Shown in pieces: positions 44,811-54,402 of a stretch of DNA of 64,000 nucleotides. This stretch comes from Tieghemiomyces parasiticus (Eukaryota; Kickxellomycota; Dimargaritomycetes; Dimargaritales; Dimargaritaceae): contig JANBPT010000076.1 in the NCBI GenBank assembly GCA_027575765.1, positions 1-64,000 on the forward strand, read 5' to 3'. Every line of letters begins with the position of its first letter. The stretch's first letter is position 1. The notes under the pieces were generated by a model. That model was not told the DNA's origin and did not search any database. It worked only from the letters and a program-made list of their open reading frames with translations. Made by a program: the position numbers and the translations under genes.

Positions 44811-46340
44811 GGTTGAGAACAGCGGGAAAATGTGGCAGGGTTTAGATACGAATCAGGCCGTAGGGGCAGCAATGGAGATCGGTAAGGTTAGACCCTTTAG
44901 TACGTTGCTCAACCACTGCAAACCAGTCCCTTGGAGGAAGCAGGGGTAGGTCCTGAAGTAAAGACTAAAGAAAAAAAAAAATATTGACCTGCTCCGAAAA
45001 GTTAGCCCTTGAGAAAAAACTCCGGTTGTGGGCAAACCTTTTTTTTTCGAGAGGTAAGTGGGATTCTAAGCGTACTGGGTGTACTCTCTAAAGTAATTCG
45101 ACGGCTGTGGACAAGTCGTTCGGTCTGCAGGGTACCCGAATGTACCGCGGTGACTGGTACCTTAGAACTAGAAGACGATATACTATATGCATGGGCCACG
45201 GTAGAATGACCAGATACGAAGGCATGTAATCTGTCAAAATTATTCATCCCGTCACGTCGACTAACACTCCGCCGGGGGAAATTTGTGTTCCAGATCGAGA
45301 ACAGCCACTGACCCATTGGCATTGACCCGGCTCTATCAAGGTTCAGGTTACAAGTCCTGTCAGTGGTAAACTACAGAGTGGTCGGTTCCTATCGGTCCCT
45401 ACCCCGCTGGCCACAGCCGGTACGGTAATAGGCTTCTTCCTACAAGCTCGGTGCTGAGGCCTCATGGGGGGATAGTCTTTCACCGGTTCCTATTCTAAGT
45501 CACTGGGTGTCCCTGTCACCATCCGTCGGACTCCCTGACTCACCTGACAAATCTATTTCCGTCGACTATACCAAGCCTTGGAGACCGCTGACCTTGGCCT
45601 AGAGCATGCGATTATCCCTAGCGACGCCATCCATTTTCGCATAGGCCCATCCATTCGCTGCTACCACGGCGACTGGTTCGTCTGTTGGCTGGTTGGGTTT
45701 TTTTTGCCTCCTCCACTGTCCCACCCACCAGAACCTCCACCTGGACCAGCGGCCAGCACCGCTGCGGTTCTACCCCGTCCCACATCCTCCAGACCCACCT
45801 CCGCCCTTTTTGTTTCCCTTCACGGCTTCTGCCCTCTGCCTGCACATCGAGTCCATTCTGCCATTCCCGAATTTGGGCCATTGTCCTGCTGAGTTCTTCC
45901 CTCCTACTCTTCTAGCTCAGCACCACCCTCTTCTCTTTTCGATACATTGCCGCTAGCTACCACCGTCACCTACCATTTTGAGACTCCCCTCATCCCTACC
46001 GTGCTGCCTGTGCATCGCTACATCTCTCGGTAAGTTGGCAGACCATCGCTACGGTCCAGCAGTCCGGAGGCCTGGACTCCTCTCGAGCCGCCGCCCCACG
46101 CCCTCACGGCCCGACTTGTGGTTTGCGATACTGATGCCTACGGACATCCCACTCACTAGACCAGAGACTTGCTGCCTCCTGAATTGCAGGTGTTGGCTGC
46201 CCCTGTTTGTCTACCAGGTGTCACCAGGAGCATTGCCTGGGTCTCTGCCAATACTCATCCCGTCTTTCATTCCAACGTGTGCCATTCGACCTGTTCCCTC
46301 CGACCAGACCCAACCGACACTATTGCATATTTATATCACT
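44811..46340. other. divergent promoter region between the inositol kinase and UBE2G1
   Basis: Contains an A-run and a T-run at about 44970 and 45043, then pyrimidine-rich DNA from 45680. The frame of UBE2G1 is open upstream to 45978 but this is most likely leader. No gene seen. Confidence 0.45.
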
Positions 46341-46841
46341 ATGGCTAACGAAACGTCCGCTTTGCTCCTCCGGCGCCAGCTGACGGAGCTCAACAAGGAT
46401 GGGGTGGCCGGATTCTCGGCGGGCCTGGTTGACGACTCAAACATTTATGAGTGGGAGGTAATGATTATGGGTCCGCCGGACACCCTCTATGAGGGAGGCT
46501 ACTTCCGGGCTCGTCTGTCGTTCTCACATGAGTACCCTGTTCAGCCACCCAAGATGCGGTTCGAGTCCAAGATGTGGCACCCCAACGTCTACCCGAACGG
46601 CGAGGTGTGCATCTCCATCCTGCACCCGCCGGGTGAGGACAAGTACGGCTACGAGCAGGCGAGTGAGCGGTGGCTCCCCATCCACACCGTCGAAACCATC
46701 CTCATCAGCGTCATTTCCATGCTATCCAGTCCTAACGACGAGTCCCCGGCCAATATCGAGGCCGCCAAGGAGTGGCGGGACAACTACACCTTGTTTAAGA
46801 AGAAAGTGCAGCGGGTAGTGCGCCAGTCGTGCGAAGAGTAG
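46341..46841 (+). CDS. UBE2G1: ubiquitin-conjugating enzyme E2 G1 (Ubc15-like)
   Basis: 166 residues from ATG at 46341, chosen because it starts the E2 fold exactly; the frame is open further upstream but that part is not E2-like. E2 landmarks: Tyr-Glu-Gly-Gly (YEGGYF) near 50, PPKMRF, His80-Pro-Asn and the active-site Cys90 in NGEVCISILH. The HPPGEDKYGYEQASERW insertion after the active site is the acidic loop of the Ubc7/UBE2G class, and RWLPIHTVETI and SPANIEAAKEWR match G1 rather than G2 (G2 has RWSPVQSVEKI). These enzymes build Lys48 ubiquitin chains; G1 works with cullin-RING ligases. Single exon. Confidence 0.93.
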   Translation: MANETSALLLRRQLTELNKDGVAGFSAGLVDDSNIYEWEVMIMGPPDTLYEGGYFRARLSFSHEYPVQPPKMRFESKMWHPNVYPNGEVCISILHPPGEDKYGYEQASERWLPIHTVETILISVISMLSSPNDESPANIEAAKEWRDNYTLFKKKVQRVVRQSCEE

Positions 46842-47383
46842 AAAACTGACAAATTTATGCGCCACTGACTGCACCTGAACCCTAATTTGGGCTCGCTCCT
46901 ACGATTATGTATTCGCACCCAAGAACACGCTTTTTTTTATTACCTTCCGAGTTTATCTTCTTTAAGGCGCCTGGTTAAGTGGCAATACCCTCCTTCCTTC
47001 ACGCCTGCCACCCCTTGTTCCGAACTGCCAGGGATCTTGACCTGACCCTGCTAAGCCTTGCTACCTTTCCACCTCTCGATTGTATTTTGGATAACCTGTC
47101 AACTTAAAATACATCACACCCTTTGCGTCCTCGCATTGCATACTAGTTGCCAAGGGCCGCACCATTTTATTCGCTTTGGCTCAGGTCTTTACCGCAGCAC
47201 CGGCCCTATGTATGCTCAGGTTTTCTGTATTCACATAGCTTTTATAAGATACCGAAACGTGAGCCAGACCGCCCTCAAGCTACAGAAAGAGCGATCAAGC
47301 GGGCGTCGATTGACGGAAGAGAACGGCTCGCGAAAATGGGAGGAGGGTGCGCATCAGAGGGGGAGGCTGGTGGACGCGATAGT
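46842..47383. other. convergent 3' space between UBE2G1 and TIM8
   Basis: AT-rich with a T-run near 46930; no gene seen. Confidence 0.5.
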
Positions 47384-47659
47384 CTAGTTCTGCATGTTGG
47401 TCATTTGCTCCACAACGATACGCATGGAGTCAAAGTACCGGTTGACACAGTTGGCGAGGCACTGGCGCTCGCTGGACGACAGGGTCGAGTCGACCCGCGG
47501 GACGCACGGGGTGTAGCACATTTCGGTCAGCTGGCGGACGGTGTTCTGGAGATTAGCCAGTTGCTCCTGTTGTTCTACGAACTCCTTGAGTTCTTTATCC
47601 GGGCCGCCGGAAGTCGCCGCGGGTGAGTTGGAATGGGTGTTGCTGGTGAAGAGGCCCAT
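47384..47659 (-). CDS. TIM8: mitochondrial intermembrane chaperone Tim8
   Basis: 91 residues. Twin CX3C motif: Cys48/Cys52 and Cys67/Cys71 separated by 14 residues, the two disulfide pairs of the small Tim fold. LxEFVExQ before the first pair (residues 24-31), QLTEMC and the SSSERQCLANCVNRYFDS block match Tim8 better than Tim9, 10 or 13. Tim8 with Tim13 forms a hexamer that escorts hydrophobic precursors such as Tim23 across the intermembrane space. The N-terminal 20 residues are a Ser/Thr-rich extension. It is divergent from CDK7 with about 410 bases between starts, so they may share a promoter region. Confidence 0.9.
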   Translation of the reverse strand: MGLFTSNTHSNSPAATSGGPDKELKEFVEQQEQLANLQNTVRQLTEMCYTPCVPRVDSTLSSSERQCLANCVNRYFDSMRIVVEQMTNMQN

Positions 47660-48073
47660 GGTGATTTTAACTGGGGACTGGCGAGGGCGGCGAATTTAGG
47701 GCGGTGGAAGGGTGATGCTAAATCAGCAAGGGAGTGGGGATGCGGGAGGGTAGCGAAGGAAATTGCGCCGATCAGCGTAAGCAGTTAGAGGTGTGCGACA
47801 CCAGCGAGGTAGCTGGCCACACAAGCCCAATGCGCCAGCAGAGTGATCCTGGAACGACGACACTGGAGGGCCTCCTCCACAGCGTAACAGGGTTCACTCA
47901 TCTCCACTGCAGCCGCAGCGACGAAGGCATCCCCTCAGCGATTCACCAGTCCCTTTGCTCCACCCCACGGTTCCTCAATCCGTTGACAAGTCGCACATCC
48001 TTCCCTCGCCTCCTCAGCTCTTCCTCCTTCACTCCGCCTTGCCTTGCCTTGTCCCTCAGTCCACTACACCAAG
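47660..48073. promoter_or_regulatory. divergent promoter region TIM8 / CDK7
   Basis: 414 bases between two start codons. The half near CDK7 is pyrimidine-rich (CTTCC, CCTTGCCTTG tracts). No specific element recognised. Confidence 0.4.
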
Positions 48074-49881
48074 ATGCGGGTCGAAATTGGAGAGGACATG
48101 AACGCCCGTACGGGGGCCAAGTACCGCAAGGAAAAGAAGGTCGGCGAGGGCACGTACGCGGTTGTCTACCAGGGTGTTGAGATCGCCACGGGTCGCCTGG
48201 TGGCCCTGAAGAAGATCAAGGTGGGCGATTCCAAGAGCGGCCTTGACATGTCGGCCATTAGGGAAGTCAAGGCCCTCCGTGAACTCGTTCACCCCAATGT
48301 CATCCGGCTCCTGGACGTGTTCTCGCAGAAAACCAATTTGAACTTGGTCCTGGAGTTTTTGGATACCGACCTGGAGATGGTCATCAAGGACACCGACTTG
48401 ATTTTTAAACCAGACGATATCAAGAGCTGGATGCTCATGACCCTGCGTGGGCTGCATCATTGTCATCGGAGCTGGATCCTGCACCGGGTAAGTGGGTGGG
48501 TTTTTTCTTTGGTTATTTGGTAATTCCAGCTATGGAGAGCCAGGACGGAAGGGATAAGTCTCGCAAGGTTTCCTCTGCCGGGTACGGCTGTTTACTTTTT
48601 ACACGCTAACTGATCTAACCCAATACGTCTACCGCACTGGTTCCATCCCAACTCGCCACACGCGACAGGATCTCAAACCCAACAACTTGCTAATTGCCAG
48701 TGACGGTCAGCTCAAATTGGCAGATTTCGGTCTTGCCCGGGACTATGCGGAGCCGACGGCCGCTATGACCTCCCAGGTCGTCACCCGGTAAGCTGTCCAA
48801 ACCAGAGAGGCCGTGTTTAATGGCTCTCTCATACTTTGAGCGGCTCGGCCGTTGGTAATAACTATACTATCTTATATCCCGTGGCCGCTAGACTCATTTT
48901 GACACCCCCCCCTCTCGCACCTTCCGTTATTTACTCACTAACCTTGCCGCCATTCAAATAGGTGGTACCGAGCACCTGAACTACTCTTTGGCTCTAAAAA
49001 GTACGGCTACGCCGTTGACATGTGGTCGGTCGGCTGCATCTTTGCCGAACTTATGCTGCGGACACCGTACCTGCCAGGGGAATCCGACATGGACCAGCTC
49101 AACACGATCTTCCGGGCGCTGGGCACGCCCGCGGAGGAGGATTGGCCCGTAAGTAGCCTAGTGCGCTGTGCTTTACCTTGGGCTGTAGTTTGCCGGCAGG
49201 TACACCCTGGTTTGGCCGACCCACATTATCCTCATCTGATCTAACCTACCCGGCTCTACCACCCCCCTTCCTTTGACAATTATTATCCTACCCAGGAACA
49301 TACTAAGCTGCCGGACTACCTCAAGTTCAACCAATACCCAAAGACCTCGCTGCAGACCCTCTTTACAGCCACCACGCCGGACTCTCTCGATCTGATGGAG
49401 AAGATGCTAATATACAATCCTGTCAAGCGTATCTCCGCCCTCGAGGTAGGTCCTCATCCTCTGTCTCCTCCCCTGGCCGTTTTGACTGGCTCCAGGTGGT
49501 ATACCCGATGCCCTAGCCGTTTGTCACTGCCTAACCTTACAGCTTGGTCGTTTTGAACTATTATCACCTGTCTACCACAGGCGCTCAACCATCCGTATTT
49601 CCAGAACATGCCACGGCCAACGCCACCGGCCCGTTTGCCCAAACCGGCCCTAAACCTCAACGACGACCAGGTCGCGGAGAAGCGGAAACTGGATCCGGGT
49701 AAGTATTGCCCCTTCTCGGCATTCTTCGTGGCCTCCTAGGCACATCTGTCGCCGGCTTCCAGGCGTTTTGGTTTAACCTTACCTCTGGTTGCCCCTCCCT
49801 TCACCCTCCCCCCTTTGTCGAGCAGAACTACTGGCCGAATCCGAGCGTAATAATACGGCCAAGCGGCTCTTTGTCGATTAG
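48074..49881 (+). CDS. CDK7: cyclin-dependent kinase 7 (Kin28/Mcs6), TFIIH kinase
   Basis: Six exons: 48074-48487, 48669-48787, 48962-49148, 49296-49445, 49581-49698 and 49826-49881, 347 residues (human CDK7 346). The glycine loop is VGEGTYAVV, the ATP lysine Lys46. The segment [13 protein letters not shown] is the Kin28 form of the PSTAIRE helix. HRDLKPNN (Asp139) and DFG (157-159) are intact; Thr172 in the T-loop, before QVVTRWYRAPE, is the equivalent of human Thr170. The kinase domain ends near residue 300 and a short Lys/Arg tail follows. CDK7 with cyclin H and Mat1 phosphorylates Ser5/Ser7 of the RNA polymerase II tail and, in many species, activates other CDKs. Exon 1 ends exactly between Arg and Asp of HRD. 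Confidence 0.95.
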
Positions 49882-50507
49882 CCTAACCAACGGATGGACT
49901 TCGGTCGCGATTTCCTTGCTGACGCATTATCTTGAGTGTAGGACTACCGAGGTTCATCAGGTTGGTTGGATGTCCCATTTCTCGATTTTAATTGCATGTC
50001 CCAGCGATAACTAAACCTGGCCACGAGCTTGTACCTTGGATGTAGGCCAGCTAGCCCCCAAATATACACTTGGCGCCGTAACAGAGTGATGGGGAAGTTG
50101 ACTGGCAATGGCGGTACATAGGTTAAAGAGGCCACAACAAAGTCGTAGTTTAACTCTGCCTCGGTAGGCTGGAGCAGGCAGTATTTTCACCAGTCAAAAA
50201 TTCTCATCAGTAGAGAGAGGGAGCCAATCAAATCTAGGGCTAAAGCCCACCACGGACAGATAAAATAATTTCACTTCACGCCCAACCCGTGAGATGCGGG
50301 ACCTGACGGGAGCGATGGCATTGCGAAGAGATAGGTGTAATACCGCAAACCGCATTCGTCTGATGCTTGTCCCGCTGATCTAGAGTTTCACACCCTCGAC
50401 CTCAGCGCCATTTACACCCTTTCATATTTCGCTCGGGGCACCTCATTCCATACCCCGAAGGCCCCTGATCCTTGTTCACTACATACATTGCTCCCCTGCT
50501 TTTCACT
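49882..50507. other. intergenic, no gene seen
   Basis: Mixed composition; pyrimidine-rich close to 50400-50507, the likely leader of the next gene. Confidence 0.5.
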
Positions 50508-52277
50508 ATGCCCCCTCCCGATCGCCGCACCCCGGCTAACTCTGAACCGTACCGCGGACGGTACTACGGTGGCGACACCGCCGGCAGCTCATTTGATGCG
50601 ACGCTTCCCCTTCACATTGAAGGCCGGGGCGCCAGCTACCAGGACGCTTTCATGCCTAATAGCAATTTCGTAGCGGTGGGTGAATCCTCCGTCACCGCCG
50701 CAAACCGGCCGCACCAGCGGCTGCAGATGGAGAACGCGTGGAAGCTCAGGCAAGAAGACAAGCGGGAGGCCGAGGCGATCAGGATCCAAAAGGAGTCCCA
50801 ACGTCAGGCATTTGCTACAGCCCAGGCCAAGGAACGCGTTATGACAGTCCATGCTGGCGATAAGGAGGTTGACGTCCGGTCGGCTAAGAGTCTGGGACAC
50901 CTGCCGGCGCAGCAATTGGATAATATCCAGTCGCAGCCGATGAGGCTAAGACAGGTCAAACAAGTTATATTGGCTTCGCCGTTTGCCATCAAATGGTAGG
51001 TAGCTTGAGACACGAGGAGAAAGTAGTTTGTACACTAGATTTCCGTAGGCTAGCTTGCTACAGGAAGCCTGACTCGAATTGAGTGCGCTCCGCGCTGAAC
51101 ACCCCCCCCCATCCTCCCCCTCTCATCGGCAAGCGACGATACTCCCCTCTCTCCGTCGCTTGAGCGTCTTTAGCCTAACCAACACCGTCTCCCTCCTCTG
51201 ATGTCCATCCTTCTACGCCGCCCGTACAGGCCCGACATCACCAATGGCCCTGCTATGCAGCACCACACTAACAAACTGCTCGATGCCGTTACGGCCTATA
51301 CCAAAGGCAAGGCGGCCTCCGCCAAATCGGAAAAGCGGGCTAAGTCAAACCCCCGACCGGCCCCTCTCCTCAATGGCTTTCGCAGCATCGAGCGGTTCCT
51401 TCGGGCATATTTAAAAGAATACGCTCCGGAACGCACACCGTTGCCGGTATCGCAGGTGACTCCATCTTCCGTTACCCAGCGCCCGCCAGCATCGAGTCAA
51501 TCCTGCCGTCAACATTGTATCCTCTATCTATTCCGCAATGACGACGAAACCGACTCGATTCTAACCCCGTTGCTAACCCTTGCAACCCTCTGTGGCCGAT
51601 CGATCCATGTCGTACCTTGCCCTCCCGGCGAACGCCAGCGCATGCGGCTGGCTCTCCAGCTCTCAAGCGTCACTTGCCTCCTGATTCGTGACTCCTTCCC
51701 CGGGTTTACAACGCTCTGGGAACAGGCCCAGAATGACGTGCCTCGAATCTCTGTACCGTGGCTGCAGGAACGGTTCGGGTTGACCAACCCGGTACAGTCT
51801 ACACGCAATGACCTGGCGCAGCCCACGCGAAACGACCCGGCACCGCCTACGCACAATGGTCCGACACAGCCTAAACGCAAAGACCCGGCACAGCCCGCAC
51901 GCAATGATCCAGCACCGCCCACGCACAATGACTCGGTACAGTCTACACGCAATAACCCGGTACCGCCTAAACACAATGATCCGGAACCGCCCGCACGCAA
52001 TGGTCCGGCACCACCTAAATGCAAAGATCCGACACCGTCCGCACGCAATGACCCAGATGCGGACACTTCCTCAGACGAAGGCGGGTGGCTTACGGCCGCA
52101 CAGGTTAAGGTTGTCAAGACCGTCGCCAGGAGTCATGAACAGAAACGGGCGGCTAAGCCGAGTATTCTCGAACGGCTAGGACCGCGGGTGCCTGTGTCAC
52201 ACAAGCGACAGGCCCAAGATACACCGGATGATCAGTGGTCGCGACCGCATCAGATCCAGAAAAGACTGGGGCTGTAA
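50508..52277 (+). CDS. POP3: RNase P/MRP subunit Pop3-like protein, extended
   Basis: Two exons: 50508-50995 and 51230-52277, 511 residues, joined in phase 2 as AIK-W|PDITNG (donor GTAGGT, acceptor CCGTACAG). The join rebuilds the Pop3 start motif: RQVKQVILASPFAIKWPDI, like the basic RQV...VL-x-x-PF...WP region of fungal Pop3. An L7Ae-like core follows: FRSIERFL, ILYLFRNDDETDSILTPLL, then a strand and PPGE, and VPWLQ. Pop3 binds RNA in RNase P and MRP, which process tRNA and rRNA precursors. Yeast Pop3 has 195 residues; here there are about 140 extra N-terminal residues (including a charged helix, residues 75-112) and a C-terminal tract of about eleven eight-residue repeats (type PPTRNDPA, coding 51790-52055). 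The intron join is strongly suggested but not proven; two separate genes are the alternative. Confidence 0.65.
51790..52055 (+). repeat. 24-bp coding minisatellite in the POP3-like gene
   Basis: About eleven tandem 24-base units encoding variants of PPTRNDPA (Pro-Pro/Gln-x-x-x-Asn-Asp-Pro-x). Units differ by a few bases each but keep the frame. The product is probably a disordered, Pro/Asn-rich linker. Confidence 0.85.
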
Positions 52278-52646
52278 CCTACTGCCCTCAGAAGTAGGAA
52301 TTCAACAAGGACAATAAAGTACCAGTGTACATCTCGGCAGATATCACACTACGTTTAGGTTGATTGTACGGCTGATGGCCACTCCAAGTTTACGAGTTGG
52401 TGTGCGAAGGCTTCTGATATATATATATATATTAGTTAAGAAAAGGGGCAATGGGCAGCAGTAAGATAATCATGAGCTAGGTTGCACGGACAACTCGAGT
52501 GGAAAGGATGCGTCCCCTCAAGAAAACCTACATGCAACAGGGCCAATCCTTCAATGGGTGGCCAAAAACGATTGATCCAAAGGCATGCAAAGTAAAACTA
52601 CCTTAACGCCCTCTCGTCAACCAAGCACACTTGAATTAGGCGATAT
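52278..52646. other. convergent 3' space with (AT)n tract
   Basis: Contains an AT dinucleotide run at about 52416-52433. No gene seen. Confidence 0.55.
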
Positions 52647-54402
52647 TTAGAGCTCGTCGTGGTCCATGGCCTGAGTGGCGATCGACACGGCGCTCTCACC
52701 CTGAGTGCCCGTCTGCTCGTCACCAGAGGCCTCGAGAATGGTGGCGTGGGTACCTTTGGCGCCGGCTTGGGCCTTCTTGGTCGCAGCCGCATGGTCTGTG
52801 TCCACGAGGGTATCAGTAGGTTTTTGGACGGCCCTGGCGCTTTCATTTTCAGCCGCGGTCGTGGGAGCCACGGCCGATTCCACGGCTTCGGCAGGAGGAA
52901 GCGGGGCCGCGGGGGCCTCTCCCGTGTCGGCGTCAGCCGCCTTGAGGTCTCGAACAATCTGCTCGGGACTGAGCTGCTCAACCTTCAAGTCGCTGCTCTC
53001 CCCGTTGTCGTCGTTGTAGGCGCTCAAATCAAAGATTGGGCTACCCTCCTCATCGTGGCCCTTGACCTTGGCCATCTGGAAAGGGCTTTTGGTTGTCTTG
53101 TGCTTCTTATTCTTCCTCTTCATGGTCGTACCGTCGTCCTCCTCGTCGAAGTCGTAGTCGTAGACGGCCCGATCGTCAGGGACCAGCTTACGCTCGATGT
53201 CCAGGATGTGGTTGGCCTTCTCCTCTTTCTTGATCAGCTTGGTGAATGTCTCCTTGGCGAATTCCTGGGCGTGTTTGGCATCGTCGCTGACCAGGATGTT
53301 GTCAAAGATAACGCCTGAGGTGACCTGCCATAAGTCGAAGCCGACGTAGCCCACATTGTAGTTCAGGTACTCGGCATCGGGCTTGTAGGCCGGGTTGGGG
53401 GTCTCAGGCGCTACCCAGGGGCCCTGGTAGCGCGGGTTGGCGATGACCGGAGGCTGCCACGGCTTGTAGAGCGGGTTGTCAATCATAGGGGCCTCCCAAG
53501 GGCCGTCCATCTCCTCATCGTACTCCTCGGGGGCCATGGCGTTCGGGTCGCGAATTTTCTCGGGACCCGACACGTAGTCTTCGGGCATTGTGGCCTCCGG
53601 ATCGGCGATGGTAGGGCGGTCATCCCAGTCCTCAGGTCGGGTGGCCTTGTCGTCCACCAAGGTGGGCGGTGTGATGAACTTCCAGTCCTTGGCGATCTCG
53701 CCCGCGGCCTTCTCCTCGCCGTCCACGAGGATCTGGTAGGTCTGATCGGCGCGCAGAATAAGGGTGTACAGGTGGGTGCGCAAGTTGTTGACCGGTGTGA
53801 TCACGGGGCCGGTGTAGTCGTAATGTTTGCCCTCGTGCTCGAGGATGGCGTGAACCTTATGGTCCGAACCGCACATGTCCGGGCCAAACATCACGTAGTA
53901 GTGCTAATCCCGAGGGTGAGTGGGGAAGATAAACAGATTGCAAGTTAGTACCAGGCTGCCGACTATTGGAACGCTCGTTGGGCAAGTCCACCCGTCCATG
54001 CCGATCGCTGGCCTCATTACTTACGCTCTTGCCGGAGAAGCTTAGCCGATCGAGGTCCGTGGGCAGTAATTTGATGTAGGAACCGGAGCAGATAACGACA
54101 CGGTCGAAGCGCATCGAGTACTGGAGGACGATGTCCTTGCCCTTGACATTAAAGGGCTTGTCCAGCCGACCGGTCAGGGCGTAGAAGGAGCTATCATCCA
54201 GAGTTTGAAGCCCCTGGTTTATCTTGGGGTCGGCCACCAGGGCGCCGGTAGCCAGCTCCCACGACCCGTAGTTGTTCTTGGCCCGCGAAGCCACCCAGCG
54301 CTCGGTATCGTAGCTATCGAAGGTCTCCTTCATGTAGACCTCGGCAGCAGTCCGTTGTAGGGCGAGGGCGGCGAGGCCCAAGAGGGGCAAAGCAACCTTC
54401 AT
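52647..54402 (-). CDS. calreticulin, ER lumenal chaperone
   Basis: Two exons: 54025-54402 and 52647-53903 (donor GTAAGT, acceptor GGGATTAG, phase 0), 544 residues. Signal peptide 1-20. The lectin domain has YDTERW, the paired Cys105 (CSGSYIKLLP) and Cys137 (MFGPDMCG). The P-domain shows three type-A repeats (RPEDWDD, MPEDY, APEEYDEEM) and three type-B repeats (PWEAP-x-IDNPLY, PWQPPVIANPRY, PWVAPETPNPAY). The second lectin half includes GFDLWQVTSGVIFDNILVSDD. The protein ends in HDEL with no TM segment, so calreticulin rather than calnexin. It binds monoglucosylated glycans and Ca2+. Odd points: the C-terminal 170 residues are Ala, Pro, Thr and Glu-rich with a Lys patch (KRKNKKHK) instead of the usual dense acidic Ca2+ tail, and the protein is longer than the usual 400-420. 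Confidence 0.92.

Noticed and set aside
51524..52117. 197-codon Gly/Ser-rich minus-strand frame opposite the POP3-like gene
   Set aside because: It is the complement of the 24-bp coding repeat; the plus strand carries the recognisable protein.
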